From: Proteles cristata cristata | Lineage: Eukaryota > Chordata > Mammalia > Carnivora > Hyaenidae | Direction of reading: 5' to 3' | Assembly: GCA_017311185.1 (NCBI GenBank) | Contig: JAESUZ010001514.1 | Coordinates: 2,108,001-2,172,000 of the forward strand | DNA length: 64,000 nt | Shown here: positions 26,701 through 41,100 of the stretch, in pieces | How positions within the stretch are numbered: position 1 is the first letter of the stretch | Layout of the letters: every line of letters starts with the position of its first letter | Notes under the pieces: generated by a model | The model's input: only the letters and a program-made list of their open reading frames with translations | Databases searched by the model: none | Told to the model about the DNA's origin: nothing | Translations under genes and position numbers: made by a program

Positions 26701-29700
26701 TCTTACCTTGGGAAGTGACCTCTGGAATGAAGTTTAGCATGAGTGAGTGAGTTATTTTTAGTTAATTTTTTTCTTGTTATAAAATGAATCCATATTTAAA
26801 CTTGAGTTTTTATTTATTTTGAGAGAGAAAGTGCAGAAGGGATAGAAAGAGAAGGACAGAGAGAGACAGGGAGAGAGAATCCCAAGTAGGCTCTGCCCCG
26901 TCAGCAGGGTGTCCAGTGTGGGACTCTTAACTCATGAACTGTGAGATCATGCTCTGAGTTGAAGTTGGATGCTTAACCGACTGAGCCACCCAGGCGCCCC
27001 TTAATTTAGAAATAGTTTAAAACTTAGGGAAAAAATTGCAAGGGTGAAGGTAGTACAAAAAGCACCATGTACTTTTTACTCGTAGTCACTTATTGGTAAC
27101 GTATCGCCCATTTCACTTCATCATTTGTGCTCATGTGTGTTTCTAAAGTACATATAATTTAAGGGAAAATTACATGGCCTTTTGCTTCTTTTTTTTTTTT
27201 TTAATTTCTATGAGAGAGAGAGACAGCGCGAGCAGGGGAGGGTCAGAGAGAGAGGGAGACATAGACTCTGAAACAGGCTCCAGGCTCTGAGCTGGCAGTC
27301 AGCACAGAGCCCGACGCGGGGCCCGAACCCATGAATCGCGAGATCATGACCTAAGCGAAAGTCGGATGCTTAACCGACTAAGCCACCCAGGCGCCCCTGG
27401 CCTTTTGCTTCTTAATGCTCCAGTGTGCATTTTCTAAGAATAAGGATATTCTGTTACTGAAACATTGATACAGTACTTGAGACAGCCATTGTATTCCAAT
27501 TTTGTCAGTTTTACCCAATTATGTTCTTTATAGCATTTTCCCACTCCAGTACAGGGTTCAGTGTAGGATCAGATACTGTATTTAGTTGTCTTGTTTCTTT
27601 AGCTTCTTTTGAAAAAATGAACGCATGGTGGTTGTAGAAAATAGAGAATTCAGATAAGGTGGAAAGAAAGTCAGTCCCTTGTAATCCTGCCACCCAGAAC
27701 TAATTACTGTTGGCAATCCACGCCCATTCAGCCTTTGAGGCCTTTCTTATATTTGTTGGCATTTTTTTAATATAATTTTTTAAAACCAAAAGTCATGGCT
27801 TTTACTCCATGTTCTGGTTTTTAGTTAGTACAATCCATTCATCTTAGTGATAGCGTTTTTTTCCTCTTCTTTTTCCATGTGACCAGGATAGTTATTAGTT
27901 ATGATCAAAATTCCCTAAATCAGCATTTTTTTTTTTACTAGACCTCTTTTTTTCGGGCCATGACCCTTGATAACACATTTTTACATCACAGCCCAGTAAA
28001 TATCCATACTTGTATACATAACAACAGTAAAGAAGATACTCCCTTATTATATGCAGTTATTTTGGTATTTTCCATTTTGCAAAATGCTGGTTTCAACTCA
28101 ATAAATGAATTTCACTACCTGTCAGTCGATTTTGTGGCCCGTAGTTCAAAACCCCCGTGAGACCAAACTAGAATAAGAAACTCGGGCTGCCTTCTCCCTT
28201 GCAGTGTGCTCTGCCAGGCAACTTCCTTTGTTCCAGATTTGCCCTGGCTTTTACTCTGAAGGCTGATCTGTCACCCGGCTGTGGTGGTTAGCACTGGATG
28301 CATGTGTGATTCAGGTCTAGAAAGATGGTGATCTGGTGTGTGTTGCTGCTTCGTAGGTCTCCAACCCTGGTCCCTGTACTTGGGTAAATTCCCTGTCTTC
28401 TCTGGAAACAGTCTCCTTTTGACTGGTGACATTGGGTATATGTTAAAACTGTAAGTCCTTTTGCTAGTTTTAAGCCAGTTAAGCTACATGAAATTTTGTA
28501 TTCTGAATATCAACCTAAATTCAGTATTACAGAATAATTATTAATGCTGTCTTCATCTTTTTTTTTCTTTAATAGCATAGAACATTTGAAAGTTTTGTAG
28601 ATAGTGGTAAAAGAAGAAAAATCACAATCTTCCTCTCACCCTGTGACGTTTTAGTGAACAGTCTTTTCAAGTTCTTTCTGTGCCAGTATTCTTCAACCAC
28701 ATATTTGTGTGTATAACTGTAGTTAAGTTTTCCTCACTTGGTAGCAGTTGTAAAGCTGATCCACAGTGTTCATAATATGCAGTGTTAGAAGCTGCACAGA
28801 AGAATGTGGCAGCCCTGGACTTGAAAGTGGCATTAAACCTCTGGTGGGCTGGTGACTGCCCTAGCCCTCTAGGATACCAGTCCGCTCACCTGGAGCATGG
28901 CTCTACAAATTCCCTGGGAAACTGTTTCTTCAAGCTCTTTCAGAAGTGTGAGGTTTTATAGAAAAGCACTAAATCACTTGTTCTGATCCACAGCTAACAA
29001 ATGGCCCGGGCAGTCGGACGTCACAGGTAAAAGTCGTGGAAGTCAAGCCTGATCTGTTTCCTCCGTACAAGTATAGCTGCACTGTAACGCTGGTAAGTGC
29101 AGCCTGGTGATGGGTTGGCACAGAAGTGGTTTTGGTTGTGTGGTGGGGGGTGAGTGGGAGTGTGAGAGAGGTGGGGAGAGGTAGTTAGGAGTGAGAGTAG
29201 GCTCAGGGTTGGATCATTGCTTCTGAAGAGCCCTTCGCTGATACAGGTGGTAGCTGCTGGGTGCATCAGCTAGGTGTTGTGCCGGTGAGATCTGTAGACA
29301 TAGGCCAGCCGAGACCTGGGTATTTCTTGCAGTAAGTGGAGGTGAGAATCCAGTCCAGCCCCAGAGATATGTTATCCACAGTAAATCTGTGGATTTATAG
29401 TTATAGTTTTTCCCCTTAAAATAGAGTCACATTCAGAACTGGCATCTTAAAGGATTTGAGAAGTGCTCTGGTAAAGCAACTTTGTTTAGCCTCCCTTTTC
29501 CCACCAAGCTTTTCCTTCCCCACCCACCTTTTATTTATTTATTTAACATTTATTTATTTTTGAGAGAGACAACACGAGCAGGGGAGGGGCAGAGAGAGAG
29601 GGAGACAGAATCAGAAGCAAGCTCCAGGCTCTGAGCTGTCAGCAGCTCCAGGGGCTGGGACTCATGGACTGCGAGATCATGTCTTGAGCCGAAGTTGGAC

Positions 29701-32700
29701 ACTTAACCGACTGAGCCACCCAAGGCGCCCCATCACCTTTTATTTATTTATTTATTTATTTATTTTTTAATGTTTTATTTATTTCTAGGAGAGAGAGACA
29801 GCGTGAGCAGGGGAGGGTCAGAGAGAGAGGGATTCACAGACTGAAACAGGCTCCAGGCTCTGAGCTGGCAGTCAGCACAGAGCCCGACGCGGGGCTCGAA
29901 CCCACAAACCGCGAGATCATGACCTAAGCGAAAGTCAGGCGCTTAACTGACTAAGCCACCCAGGCGCCCCGATCACCTTTTATTTTTAACACAACATCTC
30001 TTAACGTCCCTGTAAACAAATGTGTGACTCTGGGGTCCTCCTTTTGCAAGGGAGGCCACATGGAGCAGTGGAATAAACACTCAGGACTTAGTCCGCAAGT
30101 GGTTCTGGCTCTACTGCCAGCATACGTGTGACTTAGGCAAACGTCTCTGCTTCTCGGGGGCCTCAGTTTCCACCATCTGTAAAATGCTGCATCAGTTTAG
30201 ATTCCGTGTTGGGGCTCTTTTTTTGCTCTAAACATTCTCTAATTTTGTTTATCTTTAAATACCATTTGGCCAGGTAACTTTTGGCAGGTTCTCTGCCTGA
30301 ATTGAGTAAGATGCACAGATTTTGAGAGAGCAGCTGGATTTTTAAAAATTGTTATCTGATAAAGGCATACAGGTACAGAACCATTCATTCGAAAAATATT
30401 TACTGAGCATCTGCTCTGGCCAGACCCGCTGGGAATTCTGTAGTAACAAGACAGGACATATGGTGGACTAGTGTGTAGTCTGGCCTGATCCTTAAGGAGA
30501 ATATCTCCTTTATCCTGGATATCTGCTCAGGTTTCTTTTCTCAGAGACTTGTTACTACCTTCTCCGTGCCATCTATACCTTCATCTCCATATCCCTGTGA
30601 CTACAGAAGACTTCTAATGTTACCGCGAGGGGTGGGAGGTACTTCCCCAGAACCTTTTCTTTTTTGGTTAGATAGCAGCACATCTCAGGAGCCTCGATGC
30701 CAGAGATTGGAGCTTGGGTAGTCCCGAAGTCATGATTGCCCTCAGGCAGGGTTTGGACGCTGTTCACCACAGTCTTCAGCTCTCTGCTAGAACAGGCCTC
30801 CTTCACTCTGCAGTAGCCTGGACTCTGAAGGCATTTGAATTTCTAACTTCTGTTTTTAATGTTTATTTTACTTTTTATTTTTTTGAGAAAAAGAGTGAAC
30901 ACACAGCATGTGTCAAGTTGTGTGCGAGTGGAGGAGTGACAGAGAGAGAGATCCCAAGCAGGCTCAGCCCTGACAGCACAGAGCTGGACCCAGGGCTTGA
31001 ACTCACAGACCATGAAAACATAACCTGAACTGAAACCAGGAGTTGGACAGTTAACTGACTGAGCCACCCAGGCGCTTCATGGCATTTGAATTTCTGACCC
31101 TAAAGAGTTAGCTCACTTGTTTCACAGATGAGGAGGGGCTTGCCAGAATGATACAGGCTGTACTAAGATTGAGAGAACGTAACCACAGAAAAGGGATCTT
31201 GTATCAAAGCTCTTTGGAAATTAGTCTAAATCTGGTTTTGCAATTGCCACTCTCTTCTCTCATTTACTGATAGCTGGTAATCCTGGTTTGTGACTCTGCC
31301 CAGGTGTAACTTTCGTGGAATTAAATACTGGTCTTCTTTTTTTAGGATTTGGGCCTCGCTACTTCGAGAGGCCGGGGAAAGTGCAAGAATCCCTCTTGTA
31401 ACTACGTCTACACCAACCGACATAAACCACGGATTTGTCCTAGCTGTGGTTTTAACCTTGCTAAAGACCGGACTGAGAAAACCACCAAGGCTCTCGTGAG
31501 TTCCTTCCCTAAACACATCCCTGAGCCTCGTGTTGGGCTTTGTTAGTAGACCTGCTTTGGTAGAATTAAAGTGATTTCTTGGTGCATGATCGTAATTAGA
31601 ACACCAGAACTGGAACCAATTTAAGTTCTGGACCTAGGCTTCTCTTTGGGCTTCCTTGTCCTCATTACTAAGTTGAGTTGGAGAGAGTTGAGTTGGAGGG
31701 AGTTGGAGAACCTTCTAGCCCAGTGGACCAAGAGTTCATTCACCAAAGAGAATGGGAACACAGGCTTTACAGAGGATTCTTAGGGGTGCCTGGGTGGCTC
31801 AGTCAGTTAAGCATCCCACTCTTTATTTTGGCTCAGGTCATGATCTCAGCAGTTCATGAGAGTGAGCCCTGCTGGTAGCCCAGAGCCTGCTTGGGATTCT
31901 TTCTCTTCCTCTCTGCCTCTCTCCCTCTCCCTCAAAAATAAGTAAATAAACTTAAAATTTTTATTTTATTTTTTTTAAAATAGGATTCTGAAGAGAGAGA
32001 TGGAAGGGTTACATTCTTTTAGTTTTGGGACCTGGTGGAGGACCTGTAAATAGTATTTGGTAAACAGAGAATACCAGCCCTAAGACTTTGTAGATTAGAT
32101 CACTGCTTCTCAGGTTCCTTATAGAGTTTTTGGGCACAGTACAAAGCTTTACTTCTAGCAGTTTTGGCAAATCTCTCTGAAGTTGGACCAAACTGTTTCA
32201 AGAGTAAAACACATTCTATTTGGCTCATTAGGGCTCATTTTTTATTTATTAGAACCAGGAAAAAAATGAGTATTTTCAGAAGTTCTCTGATTTTCCACAT
32301 GTGAATTTTTTTTAATGGTTACTTTTGAGAGAGAGAGCATGCATGCATGCTCTAGTGGAGGAAAACAGGGAGAGAGAGAATCCCAAGCAGGCTCCTAGCG
32401 CAGAGCCCAGCCTGAAGCTCAGGTCTACAAACTGTGAGATCACAACCTGAGTCGAAACCAGGAGTCAGACCCTTACCCGACTGAGCCACCCAGGCGCCCC
32501 TTCACATGTGAATTCCTTTAAGGGTACAGGAAGATACAGCACCTGAGGCAGCAAATGGAATGACTAGATGGAGGATAAGAAGATAGGATCTCCCTGGTCT
32601 GCTTGGTAGGAAAGAGGATGGCATTGTGGGTCAGGGTCCAGGGTGGAGCCTGGCCACTTCAGATCTGGGCTGGACTTTGCAAGGTGGGCAGGATTTGGAT

Positions 32701-35078
32701 GGAAGGGGAAGGCAGACCATGCTCCCAGGACGAGCACGGGCACAAGGGGAGAGCTAGGTGACTTGTGTTCCAGTCACCTAGACATGGCGTGTATACAGGG
32801 AGGAGTATGGAAAATAGTGGCTTGAAAGGCATATTGGGGCCATATTGTGGAAGATCTTTAAGGCTAGACTAGGCAATTTGTTTTTTAGGCCGTGGGGTCA
32901 CACTGAATGTGCTTGACCCAGGGTGACACCTAGAAGGTTGTGTCAGGAAGGAGACATTTGGGGATTTGGGAATGGACAGGACTACCGAGGTGGTGAGAAC
33001 CATTTCAGGCTACGTTTTCTCTGCATATGGCGGGTGGGGCAGAAAGCTTCTAGCAGATGCATCTCACCCCTGGTCCCAGGTTGGTTTCCATGCTTGAGGT
33101 GGTCTTCTGAGGTTATCCCTGTGAGAAAGGGGACTAGGACTAAAGTATGTGGGCACCAATGGCTTAGTGGAAAACACATGGGCACTGGCCATAGAGGACA
33201 GCTGGGAGGACCCTCAGCTGGATGCCGTCCCTCTTCTGAGTTTTAGTTTCTCTAGTAACAAAACCGGGCCAGGTGGATTCTGTCTGGACATTTTATTCTT
33301 AGGGCCATGAGCCCCCGAGAAGACTCAGAATCGAGCTTCAAATAATCTATAATTCCCTGAAATGGCATGTGAAATGGGTCCATAACTACCATCAGATTCT
33401 GTTGCTCCATTGGTTCCATTGGCTATCCCCTGCTGGCAGTGACCTTCCTGGATCTTCCATGCCTCTCATGGGAGGGAAGAGGAGGTCTGCACTTGACTCC
33501 TCCTCAGCTCCCTATGACACCATAATCTCTTTTAGGGCAGATGTATCTGTTCCCCCACGCCCTCTGACCTTGGAGTATGCATACTCAATGTATTGATCAT
33601 GATTATGGCATGGAATTGAGTTCTAAGTTAAGTAGATGCTCTCAACAGTCCTTTCTCCTATTTGATTGTAGCTGTTGGTATAGTTTGCAGTGTGGAAATG
33701 GACGTTGGTCTTGATCTAGGATGATGAGGTGACCTAACTTTCTAGGTCAGATAGGAATCGTTCAGGGACATCTAGCCAATTGATTTCAAATCCTGCTCTC
33801 CTGTCTTTGGTTGATAGCTGCCTACCTCCAGTACCCTTCTGACATTCTGTCACCATTCAGCTTTCTAAATCTTAGAGAAATAAAGTGTAATTATTGTTTT
33901 CCTCAAACTAAAACACTGGCCCGAGACCCAAGGACCTTAGTGTGTAATGCTCCCTGAAGCCCCCTGGTGGCCATGTGCTTCCTGCGCAATTTGTCCTTGG
34001 TGGCTGTACTAGAGATTATAGCATCTCTGGGCTGGAATGGTCTTCATTCCTTTCTGTCCTTCACTGTGGCTCAGAGTAGAAGACTAGTACTGCTGCCAGC
34101 TATTCTTGCAGCCCGAAGTTCAACATAGATGTGACTAGGAACACACTGTCTCCCAGGGCAACTCATTCTAATGTCTGTCAGCTCTCTGCAGCCGTTCATT
34201 TTTCTTTCAAGCATGCATTTGAATGCCTACTGTAGGTCAGGCCTTTGGAGATACAAAGATAAATAGGACATGGTCCCTTCCCTAGAGGAATTCACAGTCT
34301 AGTGGGGGAGAAAGATAGTAGCCAAACTTCTAGAGTATGAGACAAAAGTTATAGGTGCGCAGAATTCATAAGACAGTTCCTTCTTGTTATTAAGCAGTTA
34401 ACTTCTGCAGAGCAGCATATAATATGTCCAGCAGATATGAACTAGTCTTTAGTGTGTTTGGGAATCAGCAAATAAACAGTGACCTTATACTCACCGAAGA
34501 TGGGGGAACAGTCTCCCCAGCTGTGAGACACTGAATTCCGCAGTGGAAGGATAGACTCTGGAAGTGTGAAGGAGGGAGCAATTCCTGCTGCATTTCTACA
34601 CGGTATCAAGGAGGAATCTCCACTGAAAAGGACCTGTTTTTAATGAGCGTTTCAGAGCTCAATCCTGAAAGTCTTTAACTGATACATGAAATAGTCCCCT
34701 TATACCCAGAAGATAAAAGTGTTAAGGACCAATGTCTTAAGTAGTACAGATACACGGTGACACATCAGAACTACCGTCTGTAGCACTTTCATTGTATCCC
34801 AGGTACTATGCTGAGTGCTGTACTTGCAATATGGTTTTACTCTGCATGACAACTAGAGATTACTAATACTTCCTCCTTCATTTCATAGATAAAGAAATTG
34901 AGGCTCAGAAAGATTCAGTAAACTGCTTTGGGTTACAGATGTATGGCTGTTAAGTGGCACGTGCAGGATTGAAGCCCAGGTCTGTTATTTTCAAAACCTG
35001 GTGAATGGGAGCTGACTGATGAAGCCATTTCCAAGTGGTGTGTGTCATCCTCTCCTTTTACTGATAGAGAACCTGGTG

Positions 35079-35116
<38 letters not shown>

Positions 35117-38100
35117 CCTGCCTTGAGGCATGCATCGAGTCCCGAACTGAGGTGGTTTGGGAACTAGGTTTCCCACCCTCAGCCAGGGATGGGCCCAGCC
35201 CTCTGCCACTTGCAGCCTCTCAGTGTTTTAGACCAAGGCTGCTGGTGTCCTGGGCGCTTGCTGATCGTTCAATCCGCTCTTTTCCCAGGAGGTCAGCTCG
35301 CCACTCCCAGATGTGCTGAGTGCCACAGAGCCCCTGAGCCTGGCCCAGAAGGAGGTCCAGCGCCAGTCCACGCTGCAGCTGCTGCGCAAAGTCCTGCAGA
35401 TTCCTGAGAACGAGTCAGAGCTGGCCGAGGTCTTCGCCTTGATACATGAACTCAACAGCTCTCGACTCATTCTGTCCAACGTGAGTGAGGAGACAGTCAC
35501 CATCGAGCAAACCTCTTGGTCGAATTATTATGAGTCTCCGTCCACGCAGTGCCTACTCTGTAGCAGCCCATTATTCAAAGGGGGACAAAAGTAAGCACCC
35601 CTTTCAGATTTACCCTGTCCCTAGCTGCCATACCTTACTTGGCCCATCTTGCCCCTTCAAACAGCTGTAAAGCTGTGTCCTTTGAAGATGTTATTCTCTG
35701 CTTCTCTTGGGTTTCCTTTGCTTTTTCAATAGCCTACAGAAAAATTATAATAATTAGTAGTTACCCATTATTTCTATTGAAAATGTCTGAAAGTTGTTGT
35801 CACACAGTTAGAATTTTATTTACATCTGGACTGCCCAGCACAGTGCTTGGATTTGGGAGTTCAGGGGAATTGGTTAAACTAGTAATAATTCCAGAGTAGT
35901 ATTAACTTGAGGGGTGATTCACAGACTGCATGCCAACAGAGCAGAGACACCCACCTAGAAAACCTTGGAACACAAGCTCCAGGATCTTCATTTGCCTGCT
36001 TCATTGAAATCTTGAGAACTTTGCCATTGACCCCTGAGCCCTGGAACTGCATTTAGTTGATTTCCCTTCTGTTTTTCTGTCGGTGATGTTTTGGTACTAG
36101 CTCCCTGGCCGGGCCCCAGGAGTGCTGGCTGCTGACAGCCAGCCGGCTACAGGTGGTGACTGCCCAGGTGAAGATGTGTCTGAATCCCCATTGCCTGGCC
36201 CTGCACAGCTTCATGGACATCTATACAGGTGGGTGTCGTGGTCTGGCCCTCCCAGCTTCATGGACATCTGTGCAGGTGGGTGTCAGCTTTTCTTCCCTCC
36301 AGGGGCCCCAAGCAGGCTTGGGAACAGCCTCTGTTGGTCAGACCTCTGGTCCTTGAAACACTGCACCTTCTCTCAGATGTGGCTTCTGAGAAAGAGGGGA
36401 TTTTCCCTCCTGGATGTCTTGGCCCCAGAAGATTACGTTTATCTCCAGTGTCAGCGCTCTCATATCCTGGATCTTTAAACAAAGTTAACTTTTAATTAAA
36501 AGATTTTCATCGTACAAAAAATAGAAAATGTTGACAAGTACAAAGAAGAGACTAAAAATCAATAGTAGTCGTGCTGCCAAACACTTAACGTCACGTCATG
36601 CTCTCTAATCTTTTATATGTGTTACTCATCCATACAAACTGTAAGGAAATACGGGATTTATGGGTTTATAGTTTTTCTTTCAGCAAAAGTGGGGTTGTGC
36701 TGGATATTATTTTGGAATATTCTTTTTATTTTTTTATGTTTGTTTATTTTGAGAGAGAGAAAGTGTGAGCCTGAGTGGGGAGAGGAGCAGAGGGGGAGAA
36801 AGAATCCCAAGCAGGCTCTCTGTGAGGTTTGATCCCATTACCATGAGATTGTGACATGAGCCAAAATCAAGAGTGAGATGCTTAACTGACTGAGCCATCC
36901 AGGCACCCTGGAATGTTCTTTTTCAGTTTAGTAGTGTATCATGGGCATCTTCCTATGCCAGCAAGTGGAGAAATACGTGTCCATTTTTAGATAGCGTATG
37001 GGACTCTATTTTAGAATTCTCTTTATAATTAACTCTTTGGGTATAGCCTTAATTATTTCCTTTGGACAAGTGCTCAAAATGGAATTGCTGCATATTCACC
37101 CATTCTCCCTGTGTGTTTCTACCAACATTATAAGAATTTTGATCTTGATTTGATATGTAGAATTGAGTGCCATAGATTAAAGAGCATTTATTTATTCTTT
37201 GTCTTCAGAACCTTATGCTGCCTTGCTTTGTATCCATGCTCTCAATGTCTTGTATTACCCAGCTGAGTTTGTATTATTTTATGCTTTTGCCACAGTTAAT
37301 GAGAGTGCTATTTTCCTGTAGTCTATCTAGATCAGTAGTGCCTATGATTATATATATTTTTTAATTTTAGCTTTACTTTTAAATTTACATAACAGTAACA
37401 TTTCACTTCATTGTTACATGAATTCTGACAAGTGCACCAAGAAAAATTTTTTTAAAAAAGTATATCTTAAAGATTAAAATGTTTTTAATATAGTGGATAC
37501 ACAATGTACATAGCATTTTGAGTCTGGCTTCTTTCATTAACATCATGCCTTTTAAAGGCCTCCATATTGTTGCCTGTATCAGCAGTTTGCTCTTCTTGTT
37601 GGATAGTTTTGCCTTATGTGGAGTACCAGTTAGCTAACCTGGTCACTTTTTTTTTAAGTAATTTTTTAAAAATATTTTATTTATTTCTGAGAGAGAAACA
37701 GTGTGAGCAGGGGAGGGTTGGAGAGAGACGTAGACACAGAATCTGAAACAGGCTCCAGGCTCTGAGCTAGCTGACAGCACAGAGCCCAACGCGGGGCTCG
37801 AACCCATGAACCGTGAGATCATGACCTGAGCCGAAGTCAGATGCTCAACTGACTTGAGCCACTCAGGCGCCCCCTAATCTGTTCACTTTTTCAAGGACAT
37901 TTGTGTTGTTACCAGTTTTGGGCACTTCTGAATAGAGCTCCAGTGAACACTCAGGTACAGGCTTTTGAGTGAACACAAATTTTCATCTTTTGGATAAATA
38001 CCGAGGAGTCAAACTGCTGGGCCTTATGCCGAGTGTCTTTATTTTTTAAAGGAATTGCCAGACTGTTTACCTAAATGTTTGTATACATTTTGCATTACCT

Positions 38101-41100
38101 CCAACAAGGGGGGAGAGTTCCCACTTGTGAGCACTTGGTATTGTCTATTTTGTTGTTCTTGTTTTTCTTAGCCATTCTGATGGCTGTGTGTAGTGGTATC
38201 TCATTGTGGTCTTAATTTGTATTTCCTCGGTGACTAATGACATTGAGCATCTTTTCATGGGCTTAGTTGCCATCCACGTGTCCTCTTTGGTGAAGTATCT
38301 GTTCCATCTTTGATCTGTTGGATTGGATTGTTTTCTTCCTGTTGAATTATGTATTCCGAACCCGTAAGTTCTTTGTCAGATAAGTGATTTACAAATGTTT
38401 TCTCATGATTTCTGGCTTGACTTTTCATTCTTTTAACAGAGTCGTCCACAGAGCAGAAGTTCTTAGTTATGACAAAGACTGCTTCATCAATTGTTTCTTC
38501 TAGGGCATATACTTTTCATGGTCTGAGGTCTCTCTACCTCAGTGAAAACCATAGATAAATATTTTTGTTTCCTTCTAATTTTTTCAAATAAATTTATGGA
38601 TTACAGTTAAGTTTGCAATTTATTTTGAATTGACTTTTATATAAAGTGTGAGTTTAACATGTGAGACCCAGATTGAGTTCTTTCTTTTCTTTTTTCCTTT
38701 TTTTGGGGCATGTGAACATCCGCTTGTACCACCATTTGTCGAAAGGTAGTCATTTCTCCATTAAACTGTCTTTGCTTCTTTGTTGAAAAACAGTTAATCA
38801 TATGTGTGGGTTTATTTCTGTTCTCTGTTCTCTTTCATTGTTTTACCGTTGTCCATCCTTTTGCCGTTACCACACTTGTCGTGATTACTACAGCTGGGTG
38901 GCAGGTCTTCACGTGCGTCTTCCAACCTTGTTCTCCCTGAATTGTTGTGGCTGTTTAGTTCCTTTGCTTTCCTTTTTTTTTTTTTTAAATTTATCTTGAG
39001 CGAGAGCACATGCCAGTTAGGGAGGGGCAGAGGGAGGAAGAATTACAAGCAGGCTCCTCACTGTCAGCACAGAGCCCAGCGCAGGGCTCAAACCCGCTTA
39101 CCATGAGATCATGACCTGAGCCGAAATGAAGAGTTGGACACTCAACAGACTGAGCCACCCAGGTGCCCCTCCTTTGCATTTCCGTGTAAATTTTAGAATC
39201 AACTTCTCAGTATCGGCAGGGTCCTGTTGGAATTTTAATTGAGATTACATTGAATCTGTAGCTCAGTTTGTGAAAGTTTAACATGCTTAAAAATATTGAG
39301 TTTTCCAGTCTATAAACATGTGTATCTCTCTTATTAGAGTTTCTTTTATTTCTTTCATCAGTGTTTTGTAGTCTTCAGCATGTAAATTCTGCACATATTT
39401 TGTTACGTATTTCATTTTTTCAATGCTAAGTGACATGGTTCAGTTCCTAACTGTTCAGTATTAGTGTAGAAACACTATTGAGTTTTTGTCTATTGAGTTT
39501 TTGTCCAGTGACCTTGCTAAACTTTATCAGCTTTAGGAACTTTTTGCAGATCAGTATTATAATTTTTAAAGTTTTGCCAATTTGATATGTTGCAACTGGT
39601 ATATCATTTCTTAATTTGTTGCATCCTCTTTGATTCCTAAGAGGATTGAATGTTTTTTGTTATTTTTAAGTCTCTCTGTGAACATTTCCATTTTTCATTG
39701 GAATATTTTGTTGACAAAGTTATTCCCCAGTTTATCAGTTGTCTTCTAATTGTGATTAAATTGATTTGAGATTTTTTTCTTTTTGTTTTTGTTTTTGTTT
39801 TAATTTTTATGTAACCAGATTTCGTCGTCGTCTTCTGTTATGGTTTCAGCCTTTGGTATCATGCTCAGAAAAGCTTTCCCCACTCCTTTATACTCTTCTC
39901 TAATGAGAACACAGTTGTTGTTTTTTAACTTCCAAACTCTTTCTTTTTTTTTTTTAGTGTGTTTTTAATATTTTATTTTTGAGACAGAGAGACAAAGCAT
40001 GAGCGGGGGAGGGGCAGAGAGAGAGGGAGACACAGAATCCGAAGCAGGCTCCAGGCTCTGAGTTGTCAGCACAGAGCCCGACGCAGGGCTCCAACCCACG
40101 AACGTGAGATCATGACCTGAGCCGAAGTTGGAAGCTTAACCGACTGAGCCACCCAGGCGCCCCGAGAACACATATTCTTGAACTTACTTTTGTGCAAATT
40201 TGTGATTCATGTTTTGTGCACATATAAAACCACCCTCTTTTAAGTTGGCTGCATTTAAATTTTTCTGAGTCTCTCATCTTGGGATTTTGTTAGGGGTGAT
40301 TTTGTAGCTTTTGTTACATCCCTGGGCTAGAGGGTGCTGCTGGCCTTTCCCCATGGTGTGGCTGTTGCGAAGTAGAGGAAGAGGGGCCCCTCTGGCCCTG
40401 AGGACTGAGCTGGGCTGTAGGGAGGGCTTTTTCTTCTTCTTAAAAAATTCTCGACAGATTTCATTGCTTGCTTCTTTCATTTAACTGTGTATTATGTACA
40501 GCTCTAATGTCAGAGCACTTGGTCTACCTTATTCCTTCTACCTATGCATGATTGGCTGTTTTAGAAATGTACTGTAATTAATTTAGTTCTTCCTCTATTG
40601 CTGGACATTTAATTTGTTTCTAATTTTTTGCCGTATTGTGGATGTTTTACACTGAGTTTCTCTGTTGCCTCTTTTTAACTCCTCAGGTCTCTTTAATGTG
40701 GGCAACAAGCTGCTAGTGAGCCTGGACTTGCTTTTTGCAATCCGAAACCAGATCAAGCTGGGAGAGGACCCCAGGGTGTCCATCAGCACTGTTCTGAAGT
40801 CGGTACAGGAGCAGACAGGTACAGGTTGTCGTCCTCCCTTTTCCGTGCTAGTCCTGATTCCCTGGGAGTTTTCAGCGATGGGGTTTGGTAGAAAGAATCA
40901 TCTTGGAGAAGAATCTGATGGTTTGAAAAGGAGACATTCCTGACTTCCTTAATACACCACTTCTTTTGACTCTTACAAATGCCAGGCTTCACTTTGGAAA
41001 GCAGGAGTCTTTCCATCCATCTAGGGACCCTCAGCATGAGGTTAAGCTGACTCTTTAGAAGTTCATCCTCTGATCATAGGTACACTTGGCCTCACTGTGT

